A DNA stretch of 64,000 nt from JAFGJQ01 sp964495075 (GCA_964495075.1 CAZBUJ010000017.1:1-64000); one strand, 5' to 3'. Counted from the first letter of the stretch, positions 41,450-50,668 are shown. Notes: generated by a model not told the origin, from the letters alone. Translations and numbers: made by a program.

Positions 41450-43159
41450 ATGGCACTTGGCCCGCAGTCAAACGACGGTGAGAGCCCCCAGGTGGGACCA
41501 CTCGTATCGGAGAGGCGCTACCGCCGGATGCTGCTCGTCTCCGTTTCATCGATATCGCTGGTCGCCATCATCCCGTTGGTCGTCCTGACCGGCGCGAACT
41601 ACCACCAGTATGAAGAGGCGTTTCACGTCGAGTCCCTTCGTCCGATCACACGTTTTTGTGCGAGCGCCAAGCTCTCGTTGGAGGCTTTCCTCTCGGAACG
41701 CGTCTCGGCCCTTTCTTTGGTTATCCAGACGGAATCGCCCGCCGATCTGCAAGACCCGCAAAAACTCAACAAGCTTCTGAGCAAACTGAAGCAGACCTTT
41801 GGTGGATTCATCGACCTGGGCCTGATCGACGGTACGGGTACGCAGGTGAGCTATGCCGGGCCCTATGAGCTCCAAGGCAAGAGCTACGCGGAACAAGATT
41901 GGTTCCACGACGTGGGGGCCCGTGGCGTGCATGTCAGCGACGTGTTCTTGGGACACCGGCACGTGCCCCACTTCGTCATCGCCGTCAGTTTTGACACGGA
42001 CGCAGGTGCTTACTTCGTGTTACGAGCGACGATCGACACCGACCGAATCGTACGTCAAATAGAGGCCCTGGCCATGCGCCCCTCCGATGACGCCTTTCTC
42101 GTCAACCGGGAAGGGACGCTTCAAACTCCATCTCGGTTCTATGGCGATGCGCTGGAGCCTTGTCCTCTGCCGGTGCCCCCGATGTCCACTCAAGCGGAAG
42201 TCCTGGAAAGCCGAGACGAGGGGGGCATTCCCATCATCATCGGCTACGCGTTCATTGACCGCTCGCCCTTCGTGCTGATGCTCCTGCACCGGCCAGGACC
42301 GATGCAAGCCAGCTGGCTGTCCTTGCGGCGCGACCTTATCCTGTTCCTGGCGATCAGCATCGTCATCATCCTGGGTGTCGTCTTTGGGGGCTCGAAGTAC
42401 ATGGTCAATCGAGCTCGCCAAGCGGACTTGAGACGCGCGGCCGTGTATCACAATATGGAGTACACGAACAAGATGGCGGCCATTGGCCGCCTGGCGGCCG
42501 GGGTAGCTCACGAAGTCAACAATCCCCTGGCCATCATCAACCAGAAGGCGGGCCTTCACAAAGACCTGCTTTGCCGTGCTGACGGGCTTCCGCCGAAGGA
42601 GAAGATGGTGGAGCTGGTCGACGCCGTGCTGGAATCCGTCGAGCGCTGTGGAGCCATAACGCATCGTCTGCTGGGTTTTGCCAAACATATGGACGTCCAG
42701 CGAGAGGGCATTGACCTGGAGATCCTCATTAAGGGCGTGTTGGGCTTCCTCGAAAAGGAAGCCGCCTACCGAAACCTCCAGGTGACGTTCAACATGGAAG
42801 AGGGCGTTCCGACCATCGTCAGCGATCGCGGACAGCTTCAGCAGGTGTTCTTGAACATCGTCAACAACGCCTTTGCGGCGGTCGAGGATAGAGGACAGAT
42901 CGGTATTTCAATAGCGAACGTGGACTCGGATCATGTGAGAATCAGCATTGCTGACAACGGCCGGGGAATCGCGGAGGACAACCTGAAGCACATCTTTGAG
43001 CCGTTTTTCACGACCAAGACGGGGACCGGCACCGGATTGGGTCTGTCCATCACCTATGGAATCGTCCAGAAACTGGGCGGGAAGATCGATGTCGCCAGCA
43101 AACTGGGCGAAGGCACGTGTTTCAAGGTTATTCTGCCCGTTCAGCGGGAATACGCGTAG
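41450..43159 (+). CDS. Membrane sensor histidine kinase with a periplasmic sensing domain
   Basis: This is a 569-residue kinase from ATG 41450; TTG 41423 is an upstream alternative. Two transmembrane helices (about 28-48 and 295-317) flank a 245-residue extracytoplasmic domain that looks like a Cache/PAS-type ligand sensor (FIDLGLIDGTGTQVSYAGPY, DVFLGHRHVPHFVIAVSF). The transmitter has phospho-acceptor His354 in GVAHEVNNPL, an N box (LNIVNNAFAAV), G1 DNGRG, F box FEPFFTTK and G2 GTGLGLS, so it should be active. Cache domains bind small organic acids or amino acids; with the DASS permease downstream, a dicarboxylate or sulfate-like ligand is plausible. Confidence 0.9.
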   Translation: MALGPQSNDGESPQVGPLVSERRYRRMLLVSVSSISLVAIIPLVVLTGANYHQYEEAFHVESLRPITRFCASAKLSLEAFLSERVSALSLVIQTESPADLQDPQKLNKLLSKLKQTFGGFIDLGLIDGTGTQVSYAGPYELQGKSYAEQDWFHDVGARGVHVSDVFLGHRHVPHFVIAVSFDTDAGAYFVLRATIDTDRIVRQIEALAMRPSDDAFLVNREGTLQTPSRFYGDALEPCPLPVPPMSTQAEVLESRDEGGIPIIIGYAFIDRSPFVLMLLHRPGPMQASWLSLRRDLILFLAISIVIILGVVFGGSKYMVNRARQADLRRAAVYHNMEYTNKMAAIGRLAAGVAHEVNNPLAIINQKAGLHKDLLCRADGLPPKEKMVELVDAVLESVERCGAITHRLLGFAKHMDVQREGIDLEILIKGVLGFLEKEAAYRNLQVTFNMEEGVPTIVSDRGQLQQVFLNIVNNAFAAVEDRGQIGISIANVDSDHVRISIADNGRGIAEDNLKHIFEPFFTTKTGTGTGLGLSITYGIVQKLGGKIDVASKLGEGTCFKVILPVQREYA

Positions 43160-43168
43160 GAACTCCGA

Positions 43169-43552
43169 ATGGACCCCGTTCATGTTCTAATCGTTGACGA
43201 CGAACACCAGTTTGTGGACGCCGTGGTCGAGCGGCTGCGACTGAGAGGATTCAATGCAGACGGCGCGACCAGTGGACAAGATGCCATGGAATTGCTGCGT
43301 CAGAGGCCCTACGACGTGGTCGTGCTCGACGTGAAGATGCCGGGGGTGGGTGGATTCAATGTCATCCGCAAGATCAAAGAGGAGTGGCCCAACCTGCGGG
43401 TGGTGCTGATCACCGGCCACGGCTCATCGCAGGACGCGGAAGAAGGCTTGCAGCTGGGCGCCTTCCGATACTTGATGAAGCCGGTGAGTATCGAGGATCT
43501 GATCAGCGTGTTTCCTGCGGCATCGGGAAGCAAGCAGGATGCCAGACAATGA
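43169..43552 (+). CDS. Stand-alone response-regulator receiver
   Basis: This is a 127-residue receiver with no output domain. Key residues are intact: acidic pair in IVDDEHQ, phospho-acceptor Asp54 (VLDVKMPG), Thr in ITGHG and Lys in LMKPVS. It begins nine bases after the membrane kinase stop and its own stop overlaps the next ATG (ATGA), so production is coupled. Single-domain receivers act as phosphate carriers or bind partner proteins. Confidence 0.9.
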   Translation: MDPVHVLIVDDEHQFVDAVVERLRLRGFNADGATSGQDAMELLRQRPYDVVVLDVKMPGVGGFNVIRKIKEEWPNLRVVLITGHGSSQDAEEGLQLGAFRYLMKPVSIEDLISVFPAASGSKQDARQ

Positions 43553-44244
43553 GTGACGCCGAAGAACAACTCCTTCGCGAAAAGGGCTTCGCCTTCTTTG
43601 GTGCCATCACCGCCAGCCTCTCGCACGAAATCAATAACGTCTTCGCGATCATCAACGAGCTTTCCGGCCTGCTCGACGATCACTTCCACGCGGCCGAGAA
43701 CGGCGCTCCGCTCGACGTGGAGCGACTGAAGGGAGCGGCACAACGCATTGCGGCCCAGGTGCGACGCGGCCAAGACTACGTCGAGGGGCTCAATGGTTTC
43801 GCCCACACGGTCGATCATCGGCGAATCGCCATCGCGCTCAACGAAACCGTCGAGGCCATCACGACTCTTTGCCGCCGGTTCGGCGTGTTGCGTCAGGTGG
43901 AGATCGAAACCCGTCTCCCCGAGACGTCTCCCCGGCTCGAAGGCAGCGCGTTTGATTTGCAGCATATCATCTACCGCTGCATCGATATCGCCCTCGACGC
44001 GTCCCAACGGGGGGATACCGTCCACATCGAGGTCGAGGCGCAAGGCGAAGGGGCACGCCTGGTTTTCGCAAGCGGTTCCGTCGCGGAATCCGTGGCGGAA
44101 CTGGAGTCCAAACGGGATTTTTTGGCCGTGCTGGTAACTGGAACGCGTGGCGTGGTCGAGTCGGTGATCCAAGCCGGTCAACCCGTTCGGTTGGTGGTAT
44201 CTCTTCCACACGCCCTGAACAGCCGAGGGCAAGATCATGACTGA
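43549..44244 (+). CDS. ATPase-dead histidine-kinase-like protein (candidate phosphotransferase)
   Basis: This is a 231-residue soluble protein from ATG 43549, which overlaps the preceding stop. Residues 15-120 look like a histidine-kinase dimerisation domain, with SLSHEINNVFAIINELSG carrying His26 at the phospho-acceptor position. The C-terminal half keeps the length of a HATPase domain but has lost the N box (YRCIDIALDAS, no Asn), the DxGxG box (VFASGSV) and the GxGLG box, so ATP binding is not expected. This layout is like ChpT or Spo0B, which pass phosphate between receivers. It sits between two stand-alone receiver genes, which supports such a relay. The role is inference. Confidence 0.72.
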   Translation: MSDAEEQLLREKGFAFFGAITASLSHEINNVFAIINELSGLLDDHFHAAENGAPLDVERLKGAAQRIAAQVRRGQDYVEGLNGFAHTVDHRRIAIALNETVEAITTLCRRFGVLRQVEIETRLPETSPRLEGSAFDLQHIIYRCIDIALDASQRGDTVHIEVEAQGEGARLVFASGSVAESVAELESKRDFLAVLVTGTRGVVESVIQAGQPVRLVVSLPHALNSRGQDHD

Positions 44245-44668
44245 TACCAGAGTCCTGCTGGTTGATGACGAAAGAGAGTTTACCGAGGCGCTGGCTTTGC
44301 GGCTTGAGACTCGCGGGCTCAAGGTGGATGTCGCCGAGCGCGGTGAGATCGCGGTTGAGAAGGTCCAGGAGAAGTCCTTTGACGCCATCGTTCTCGACCT
44401 GGCCATGCCGGGCATGGACGGCATCGAAACTCTCAAACGCCTTCGGGAGCTCAACCCGGACTCCCAGGTGCTTCTGCTCACCGGACGGGCTACGGTGCAG
44501 AAGGCTACGGAAGCCATGCGGCTCGGCGCGTTGGACCTGCTGGAAAAACCGGTCGATATCGAAGTGCTGGTGGCGAAAATCGAGGAGGCGGCCAGGAATA
44601 CGACGCGGCTCACCGAGAAGCGGATTGACGAAGACGTGACCGATATCTTGCGCAAGAAGGGCTGGTAG
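44237..44668 (+). CDS. Stand-alone response-regulator receiver
   Basis: This is a 143-residue receiver overlapping the previous gene by eight bases. LLVDDERE provides the acidic pair, Asp54 (VLDLAMPG) the phospho-acceptor, LLTGRA and LEKPVD the remaining switch residues. A short helical tail (about 20 residues) follows the receiver and may mediate partner contact. It resembles the receiver of the kinase-like fusion (DEKEF/DEREF, LETR) more than the 43169 receiver, hinting at duplication within the operon. Confidence 0.88.
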   Translation: MTDTRVLLVDDEREFTEALALRLETRGLKVDVAERGEIAVEKVQEKSFDAIVLDLAMPGMDGIETLKRLRELNPDSQVLLLTGRATVQKATEAMRLGALDLLEKPVDIEVLVAKIEEAARNTTRLTEKRIDEDVTDILRKKGW

Positions 44669-44673
44669 GATCA

Positions 44674-45228
44674 ATGACGTCGGAGAGCAGCGAGAACGGG
44701 ATGGCGACACGGCGGGTCGGCGAAATCATGATTCCGCTCAAGGACTATCCGCATCTGCCGGTCTGGTCTTCAGTACGCGATGCCGTGGAACTGATGCACC
44801 GCGCCGAACTCACGGTCCGAGGTCGCAAATCCCTGCCGCGGGTCATCTTTCTGTTTGACCTCGACGGCTCGATTGCCGGGACCGTCCGTCGCCGTGACCT
44901 CATGCGGGGTTTGGAGCCCAAGTTCCTGGTCAGCCAACCCTTGGAATACCGCCTGAAGCTGTTCGACGTGGAGGTTGACCCCGGTTTGTCGGAGCTGTCG
45001 TTTGACAAAGTGGTGAAAGGCATTCGGGAACAGGCGGACCGACCGGTCACCGATGTCATGTGTCCCCTCGAAAGAACCATCGATTACGACGATCACATCA
45101 TGAAAGCGGTTTACGCGATGGTCAGCCACAGCCTGAGCATCCTCCCCGTCGTTCAGGACAACAAAGTGGTCGGAGTCATCAGGACCGTCGATGTGTTCCA
45201 CGAGCTGGCGGAGCTGGTGGTCCAATGA
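44674..45228 (+). CDS. CBS-pair protein
   Basis: This is a 184-residue protein built from two CBS motifs: VGEIMIPLKDYPHLPVWSSVRDAVELMHRAEL with IFLFDLDGSIAGTVRRRDLM, then PVTDVMCPLERTIDYDDHIMKAVYAMVSHSLSILPVVQDNKVVGVIRTVDVF. CBS pairs bind adenosyl ligands (AMP, ATP, S-adenosylmethionine) and often gate transporters. It starts five bases after a receiver gene and its stop overlaps the ATG of the permease, so it is probably the permease's cytoplasmic regulator (inference). Confidence 0.85.
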   Translation: MTSESSENGMATRRVGEIMIPLKDYPHLPVWSSVRDAVELMHRAELTVRGRKSLPRVIFLFDLDGSIAGTVRRRDLMRGLEPKFLVSQPLEYRLKLFDVEVDPGLSELSFDKVVKGIREQADRPVTDVMCPLERTIDYDDHIMKAVYAMVSHSLSILPVVQDNKVVGVIRTVDVFHELAELVVQ

Positions 45229-46760
45229 CCGACAGAACGTTGTCCACGGCGTCTTCCGGTATGAGATCCGCCGCCGCCCGTCTGGGCGAGAGCGGCGGTT
45301 CGGTGAAAGGCCGCGGGATCGATTGGCGAAGGGTGTTCTTCATCTTTCTCGGGATCGGCCTCTTCGTTCAGGTGTGGCTGTCGCCCCCATGGAGCCCCGT
45401 CACGGATCCCGAAGGCAAGACCTTCGTCCTGAGCCGAGAAGGCAAGATCTCCCTCGCCCTGTTTCTCCTCGCCGCCACCTGGTGGGTGACCGAAGTAATC
45501 CCCATCGGGATCACCGCCATCACGGTCGGTGTGGTGCAGGCCCTGTTCGTGATTCGCCCGGCTCGCACCGCGTTCACCGATTTCATGGATCCATCCGTCT
45601 GGTTCATATTCGGATCTTTGATGATCGGCATGGTGTTTACGAAAACCGGTTTCACACGACGTCTGGCATACAAGATGCTCTCCGTGGTGGGCGAGCGAAC
45701 CAGCATGATCTACCTGGGGTGCTTCGTGATGACGGCGGCCCTCACGCTGGTGATGGCTCATACCGCGGTGGCCGCGACCGTCTACCCGCTGTTCCTCGCC
45801 ATCTATGCCCTTTACGAGGAGGACGGGCGACCGACCCGGTTCGGCAAGGGGCTCTTCATGGGGATGGCGTTCGTTGCCGGAGCCGGCAGTATCGTTACCC
45901 TCCTCGGCGCGGCCCGCGGGGCGGTCGCCATTGGCTTTTTCCGGGAAATCACCGGACAGACCGTCACCTTCTTCGGGCTTACCTATTACCTGTTCCCCGT
46001 GGGTGCGGTCATGACCCTGTTGCTGTGGGTCTTTGTGATGGTCTGGTACCGACCGGAAAAGAAGACAATCCCCGGCCTCCGGAACCGGGCCCAGCGATTG
46101 TACGCCAGCCTCGGCCCGATTTCCCGGAACGAAATCGTCGCCGTGGCGATTGTCGTGGCGGTGATCGTCGTTCTGAGCCTCCGGTCATTTGTCCCCACCC
46201 TTTCGTTCCTGGATAAAAGCGCCATCATCCTGTCCGCCACCGTGCTCTTCTTCCTGCTGAAGGTGGTCTCGCTGGAGGACCTGGAAGGCACCCCGTGGAA
46301 CATCGTGCTGTTGTTCGGGGGCGCCATGAGCATCGGCTTCTGTTTGTGGCAAACCGGCGCCGCCGAGTGGCTGGCGGTGTCGTGGCTGAGCATGTTTCAC
46401 GGCGCCTCGTGGTTCGTGTTCATCATGGGAATTGCATTCTTTGTTCTCATCATGACCAACCTGATCATGAACGTGGCGGCCATTGCCATCGTGCTGCCCG
46501 TGGCCCTCAAGATGGCCGAGTACGTCCACGTCGCATCCGATGTCATTCTCTTCTCGTGCCTGGTAACGGCGGGCATGCCGTTTCTGCTGATTGTCGGGGC
46601 AGCCCCCAACGCCATCGCCTACAACAGCAAGATGTTCACCACACGCGAGTTCTTCACGGCCGGCCTGCCGGCCAGCGCCATCCTCATGGTCGTGCTTGGC
46701 CTGTTCGTGTGGATCATCTGGCCGTTGATGGGAATGCCGATTCTCGTCCCGCCGACGTAA
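45225..46760 (+). CDS. DASS / SLC13-family anion permease
   Basis: This is a 511-residue inner-membrane transporter from ATG 45225, overlapping the CBS gene stop (ATGA). About a dozen helices are evident. Family features include WWVTEVIPIGITAITVG near the start, the re-entrant loop with PSVWFIFGSLMIGMVF, TLVMAHTAVAATVYPLFLA, and in the second half VLLFGGAMSIGFCLWQTG, NLIMNVAAIAIVLPV and GAAPNAIAYNSKMF. Members import dicarboxylates, tricarboxylates or sulfate with Na+. The second-half loop is NLIMN rather than the common SNTATT pattern, so the substrate is uncertain. It is the last gene of the signalling operon. Confidence 0.88.
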   Translation: MTDRTLSTASSGMRSAAARLGESGGSVKGRGIDWRRVFFIFLGIGLFVQVWLSPPWSPVTDPEGKTFVLSREGKISLALFLLAATWWVTEVIPIGITAITVGVVQALFVIRPARTAFTDFMDPSVWFIFGSLMIGMVFTKTGFTRRLAYKMLSVVGERTSMIYLGCFVMTAALTLVMAHTAVAATVYPLFLAIYALYEEDGRPTRFGKGLFMGMAFVAGAGSIVTLLGAARGAVAIGFFREITGQTVTFFGLTYYLFPVGAVMTLLLWVFVMVWYRPEKKTIPGLRNRAQRLYASLGPISRNEIVAVAIVVAVIVVLSLRSFVPTLSFLDKSAIILSATVLFFLLKVVSLEDLEGTPWNIVLLFGGAMSIGFCLWQTGAAEWLAVSWLSMFHGASWFVFIMGIAFFVLIMTNLIMNVAAIAIVLPVALKMAEYVHVASDVILFSCLVTAGMPFLLIVGAAPNAIAYNSKMFTTREFFTAGLPASAILMVVLGLFVWIIWPLMGMPILVPPT

Positions 46761-46798
46761 GTCGCCCCGTCGTCGCCTCCCGGAATGGTGAGGCCCTG

Positions 46799-48358
46799 TC
46801 AGAGCCGCAGCGTGAGTTGCACGTAAAGAGAATCACTGTCGTCGGCGGGCTGGGCCGTCCGCGTGACGAACGTGCCGGGCACGAAGTGCGCATAGCCGAC
46901 CTGGATCGCCAGATGTCGTCCCATCTTATAGCTGGCCCGGAGGTCGATCTCCTGGCCGATGAAGGAGCCGGCCGCGCCGGTGGGATCACGCAGGCCGGGC
47001 ACCGCCCAACCGTCCGTCGACGAGGCCAGCCAGTAAGCCCGGTAGAAGGCCTCCAGCCGAGCATCGGTCGTCGGGGCAAAGGAGCAGTAGGCCGTGGGGT
47101 TGATCATGTTCTCCCAGATAAACAGATCTGAGTACCCGTACATGGTGTGCGATGCGCCGTAGAGACGGTTGAATCGCTGGTTCACACCATCGTTCGGGTC
47201 GCGGTCGCCACTCGCATAATTGATCCAGCCGGCCACCCTCGCCCGGTACGGATGCGTAAACGTGTAGCCGATCTCGGCGTGCATGGCGAAGGCTCGCCGG
47301 GTGAGGTCGCCATCGTCGCCGAACTGAAAAGCCGTGTCGAAATCGTAATCGAAGCCGGTCGCACCGATCAGGCCGAAGCCGTGAACGCCGATGGTGTGGA
47401 TCTCCTCGTCCGCATCGTCGGGATCTTTGGCGTCGCGGTCGAGGATGAAATAGAAAAGGCTGAGGTTGACGTGTGGTGACCAGCCTCGCCAGTAGGCCGT
47501 CAGCCCGTAGAACCACGCCTCCTCGTCGCTTGGGTCGAGGGATAACGGACGGCACTCGACCGGCATCGCGGCAAAGAAATCGATCTCCCAGTCGGTCGTC
47601 TGCTCGCCCAGCGTGAGGCGGAACCCGTCGAAGGCGGTGGTGGAGTTGCGGAACCGGTTGCGGGCGACCAGGCGGCGGTCAATCGAGTCGAATGACATGC
47701 GCCCCACGCGAAACCGCAGCGGGTAGCCCTCCACGGCGGCGTCATGGACGTACAATTCGCCGAAGAGTTGAAGAACGTCGGCCTCATCGATGTTCGACCG
47801 GTCGACGAGGTCATCGCCGAACCTTCGCGAGTCCTGGAACTCCATTCCGAACCGCAGCGGATCCAGGATCTCGCGAACGCCGACGTAGGCGCGGTTCCGC
47901 ATGAAGAAGACGTTACCCGACTCCTGATCGGCACGGTAGTGGTCATCACGAAGCTCGAAGCGGGTACGCTGCTCGATGCCCACGTCGAACCAGTGGAACG
48001 ACTCCAGGCCCTGCCGTCCGAACTGCCCGGCGTGAGCGGCGAGGGGCCGGAGGTATCCCGCCGGGTCGGGCTCGCGCTGGGCGCCGATGGCCGCGGAGTC
48101 GATGATCTCGCGGTTCGACGCGTCTTTCGGGACCGCCGCGACGCCGGCGTTTTGCGGGGCGATGTCCGTCATGTCGTCCGCGACCGGTTGGGCAGGCTGG
48201 GTTGTGGCGGGCTGCGTGGTCGGGTCCCGCGGGGCCGGCTGCGATGCGGCGGTGTCACCGATCCGCGGTTCTGGTCCACCGCTCACGGCGGTGGTCGCGC
48301 CGGGCAGCAGCACCGCCAGGCAAACGCACGCGCGCGTCATGCGGGCTGATCGGTTCAT
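46799..48358 (-). CDS. Outer-membrane beta-barrel of the alginate-export family
   Basis: This is a 519-residue protein with a signal peptide (ACVCLAVLLPGATTAVSG) and a Pro/Thr/Gln-rich linker, then a barrel from about residue 105 (FDVGIEQRTRFELRDDHYRAD). Alternating aromatic strands, the FFMRNRAYVGVR and RFRVGRMSFDSIDRRLVARNRFRN segments and a final LYVQLTLRL strand fit the Alginate_exp type of 18-strand porin. It follows the octaheme gene by 12 bases on the same strand, so here it may be a partner of the electron-transfer chain and not an exporter of alginate (inference). Confidence 0.78.
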   Translation of the reverse strand: MNRSARMTRACVCLAVLLPGATTAVSGGPEPRIGDTAASQPAPRDPTTQPATTQPAQPVADDMTDIAPQNAGVAAVPKDASNREIIDSAAIGAQREPDPAGYLRPLAAHAGQFGRQGLESFHWFDVGIEQRTRFELRDDHYRADQESGNVFFMRNRAYVGVREILDPLRFGMEFQDSRRFGDDLVDRSNIDEADVLQLFGELYVHDAAVEGYPLRFRVGRMSFDSIDRRLVARNRFRNSTTAFDGFRLTLGEQTTDWEIDFFAAMPVECRPLSLDPSDEEAWFYGLTAYWRGWSPHVNLSLFYFILDRDAKDPDDADEEIHTIGVHGFGLIGATGFDYDFDTAFQFGDDGDLTRRAFAMHAEIGYTFTHPYRARVAGWINYASGDRDPNDGVNQRFNRLYGASHTMYGYSDLFIWENMINPTAYCSFAPTTDARLEAFYRAYWLASSTDGWAVPGLRDPTGAAGSFIGQEIDLRASYKMGRHLAIQVGYAHFVPGTFVTRTAQPADDSDSLYVQLTLRL

Positions 48359-48370
48359 GGAACAAACTGC

Positions 48371-50668
48371 TCACTCAGCCGAGTCAATCGCCGCCTTGAG
48401 TTGATGCCCGATCGGCCGGTCGGGGCACAGCTCGATCATGCGTTCGGCGAGGGCGCGGGCTTCGCCGAGGCGGCCCCGGCGAAACAGGTAATCCGTGTAC
48501 GCGTGCAGATAGTCGAGCCCGTCCGGTTCGATCTCCAGCGCGCGGCGGAGCTTCTGCCCGGCCTCGTCCAGCCGGCCCAGTTGCTGCAGGAGCAATCCGA
48601 GGTTGTAGTGCACCCGGGCGTCGTTCGGTCGGGCTTCGGCGGCCCGCGCGAGCCACACCAAGCCCTCGTCAGGCCGGTCCATCTCGACCAGCAACAGGCC
48701 CAACGAGGACATCGCGTCGGACTGATCCGGATCATCCCGCACGAGCTCACGCAGCAAGGCTTCCGCTTCGTCGTTGCGTCCCTGGGCGTTCAACAGCACG
48801 GCGAGGTTTGCCTTTGCCGGCGCGAACAGATCGTCGATCGCGAGCGCGGCGCGATAGCAGCGCTCGGCGGCGGCCACGTCGCCGAGCGCGTACTCCAGGT
48901 TGCCGAGATTGAAGTTGGAGCTGGAGAAGTCGAGCGTGTAGGTCATCGACTGACGGTACTCGGCGAGAGCGGCGGAAAAGGCTTGCTGTTGGTACGGTTT
49001 CAGTCGGTCGCGTGGGACGCTCGCCAGGCGCGATACGGCCTCCAGGCGCACGGCTTTGACCGGATCCGAAAGCAACGGCGCGAGTCGCTCGATGTCGTCT
49101 ATCGAACTCAGCGGAAGGTGGGCGGCGGCGCTGTGGCGGAGCAGCGCCTCGTCCCAGCCCGTTGCTGCCCGCAGTGCCGCGAGTCCGTCCGCGCGCGGTG
49201 CACGGGCCAGTAACTCGAGCGCGGTCGCGCGGACGATCGGAGCCTGCAGATCGCTTCCGGCCAGACGCACCAGCTCCGGCTGCGCCGCTGGGTCGCCCTG
49301 GCGGGCGGCGGCGAACGTCGTTCCGAAATGAGGCTTGCGGGCCTCGCCGTACCACCGGCGATAGGCGTCCACGGACCACGCCAACGGCTGGTCGCTATGG
49401 CAGCCGGATTGCATGCAGGCGTTCGGCGTCCCGATCTCGGCCGAAAGGTCCGGGCGCGGCCTGCGGAAGCTGTGGTCGGCACGCCAGTCGATGACCATGT
49501 AACGCTGCTCGACCATATGGCACTTCACGCACTTCGCGCCGTCGGATTCCTGACCCTCGTGAAGCCTCTTGTGGAAGTGATGGTCACGCGTATCATAGAC
49601 TTCGCGCTGGTGGCACTGCAAACACAGTTCGTTGCCCGGGCGATGCAGCTTCAGGCTGTGGCTGTCGTGGCAGTCCTGGCACGATACCGCCCGGGCGTAC
49701 ATCTTGCTCTGCAGGAACGAGCCGTAGACGTAGACCTCGCCAAGGATCTGACCGTCCGCGTGGTACAACCCCTCCTGAAGCAGGCTGGGCAACATGTAAT
49801 CCAGCAGTTCGGCGCCGGTGTGGTCGTAGTCGCCCAACTCGGCCCGGCGGGAATGGCATGGCGCGCACAGCTCGACCAGTCGGCGTGACGCGATCGGTGA
49901 CGTCGTGACCGCCAGCCCCATGTTCGGCAGTTCAGGACGCGCCATCGGCGGGATCTCCGCCCAGGCGACGTGGCGCGAGCCCGGACCGTGGCACGCCTCG
50001 CAGCCGACGTCGATGTCCGACCAGGTCGTGGCGTACGTGTCAGTCGCCGCGTCGTAACCCTTCCGCAGGTTGGTCGAATGGCACTCCGCGCACATCGAGT
50101 TCCAGTTCTGCCCGGCGCGGGTCCAGTGGAGCCAGTCGTCCGGCGGGATGTCGGCGTCCGGGTATTGCCGATACCAGCGGTCGCTCTCCACGTCCCAGGT
50201 CACGTTCAGCACTTGCAGCCGACCGCCGGGAAACGGCACAAGGTACTGCTGCAGCGGCTCGTGTCCGAAAACGTGGGTGATCTCGAACTCGGCCATCCGG
50301 CCGCCCGGTCCTTCCGTGAACACGAAGAACTTGCCGTCACGGCGGTAGAAGCGCGAGGTGACGCCGCGGTACGTGAACGTCGCGCCCTCGAAGTCGCCGA
50401 GCACGGTATCGTCGGTGGCGATGTCCATCGCCTTGTCGTGATCGGAACCTTCCCAGCGGGCGTATTCGACGGGATGACACTCCTGACACGACGCCGTGCC
50501 GGCGAACGTCGGCTCGACCGCAGTGATGTCGCGCGGGCCCTGCGGGGCGGAACGCAGCAACGATAACGGCACCGCTGCCACGATGGTGGCCAGCGCCGTC
50601 AGGCCCACGGCCTCCCAGCGCCCTAATCGGGGGCCGTGCCCGTCGGTGCCCCGCGACGCGGCGCTCAT
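48371..50668 (-). CDS. Octaheme c-type cytochrome with HEAT and TPR domains
   Basis: This is a 765-residue exported protein anchored by one N-terminal helix (about 18-38). Seven CxxCH sites at 61-65, 193-197, 223-227, 268-272, 330-334, 349-353 and 380-384, plus one CMQSGCH (418-424, CX4CH spacing), give eight likely hemes. Residues about 440-570 are HEAT-like and about 585-765 are TPR repeats (NLGNLEYALGDVAAAERCYRAAL, ARVHYNLGLLLQQLGRLDEAGQKLRRAL). The cytochrome part recalls cytochrome c554-like proteins. It overlaps the Rieske gene stop (ATGA), so it is probably the electron acceptor of the cytochrome b/Rieske complex. Direction of flow and terminal acceptor are unknown. Confidence 0.9.
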   Translation of the reverse strand: MSAASRGTDGHGPRLGRWEAVGLTALATIVAAVPLSLLRSAPQGPRDITAVEPTFAGTASCQECHPVEYARWEGSDHDKAMDIATDDTVLGDFEGATFTYRGVTSRFYRRDGKFFVFTEGPGGRMAEFEITHVFGHEPLQQYLVPFPGGRLQVLNVTWDVESDRWYRQYPDADIPPDDWLHWTRAGQNWNSMCAECHSTNLRKGYDAATDTYATTWSDIDVGCEACHGPGSRHVAWAEIPPMARPELPNMGLAVTTSPIASRRLVELCAPCHSRRAELGDYDHTGAELLDYMLPSLLQEGLYHADGQILGEVYVYGSFLQSKMYARAVSCQDCHDSHSLKLHRPGNELCLQCHQREVYDTRDHHFHKRLHEGQESDGAKCVKCHMVEQRYMVIDWRADHSFRRPRPDLSAEIGTPNACMQSGCHSDQPLAWSVDAYRRWYGEARKPHFGTTFAAARQGDPAAQPELVRLAGSDLQAPIVRATALELLARAPRADGLAALRAATGWDEALLRHSAAAHLPLSSIDDIERLAPLLSDPVKAVRLEAVSRLASVPRDRLKPYQQQAFSAALAEYRQSMTYTLDFSSSNFNLGNLEYALGDVAAAERCYRAALAIDDLFAPAKANLAVLLNAQGRNDEAEALLRELVRDDPDQSDAMSSLGLLLVEMDRPDEGLVWLARAAEARPNDARVHYNLGLLLQQLGRLDEAGQKLRRALEIEPDGLDYLHAYTDYLFRRGRLGEARALAERMIELCPDRPIGHQLKAAIDSAE

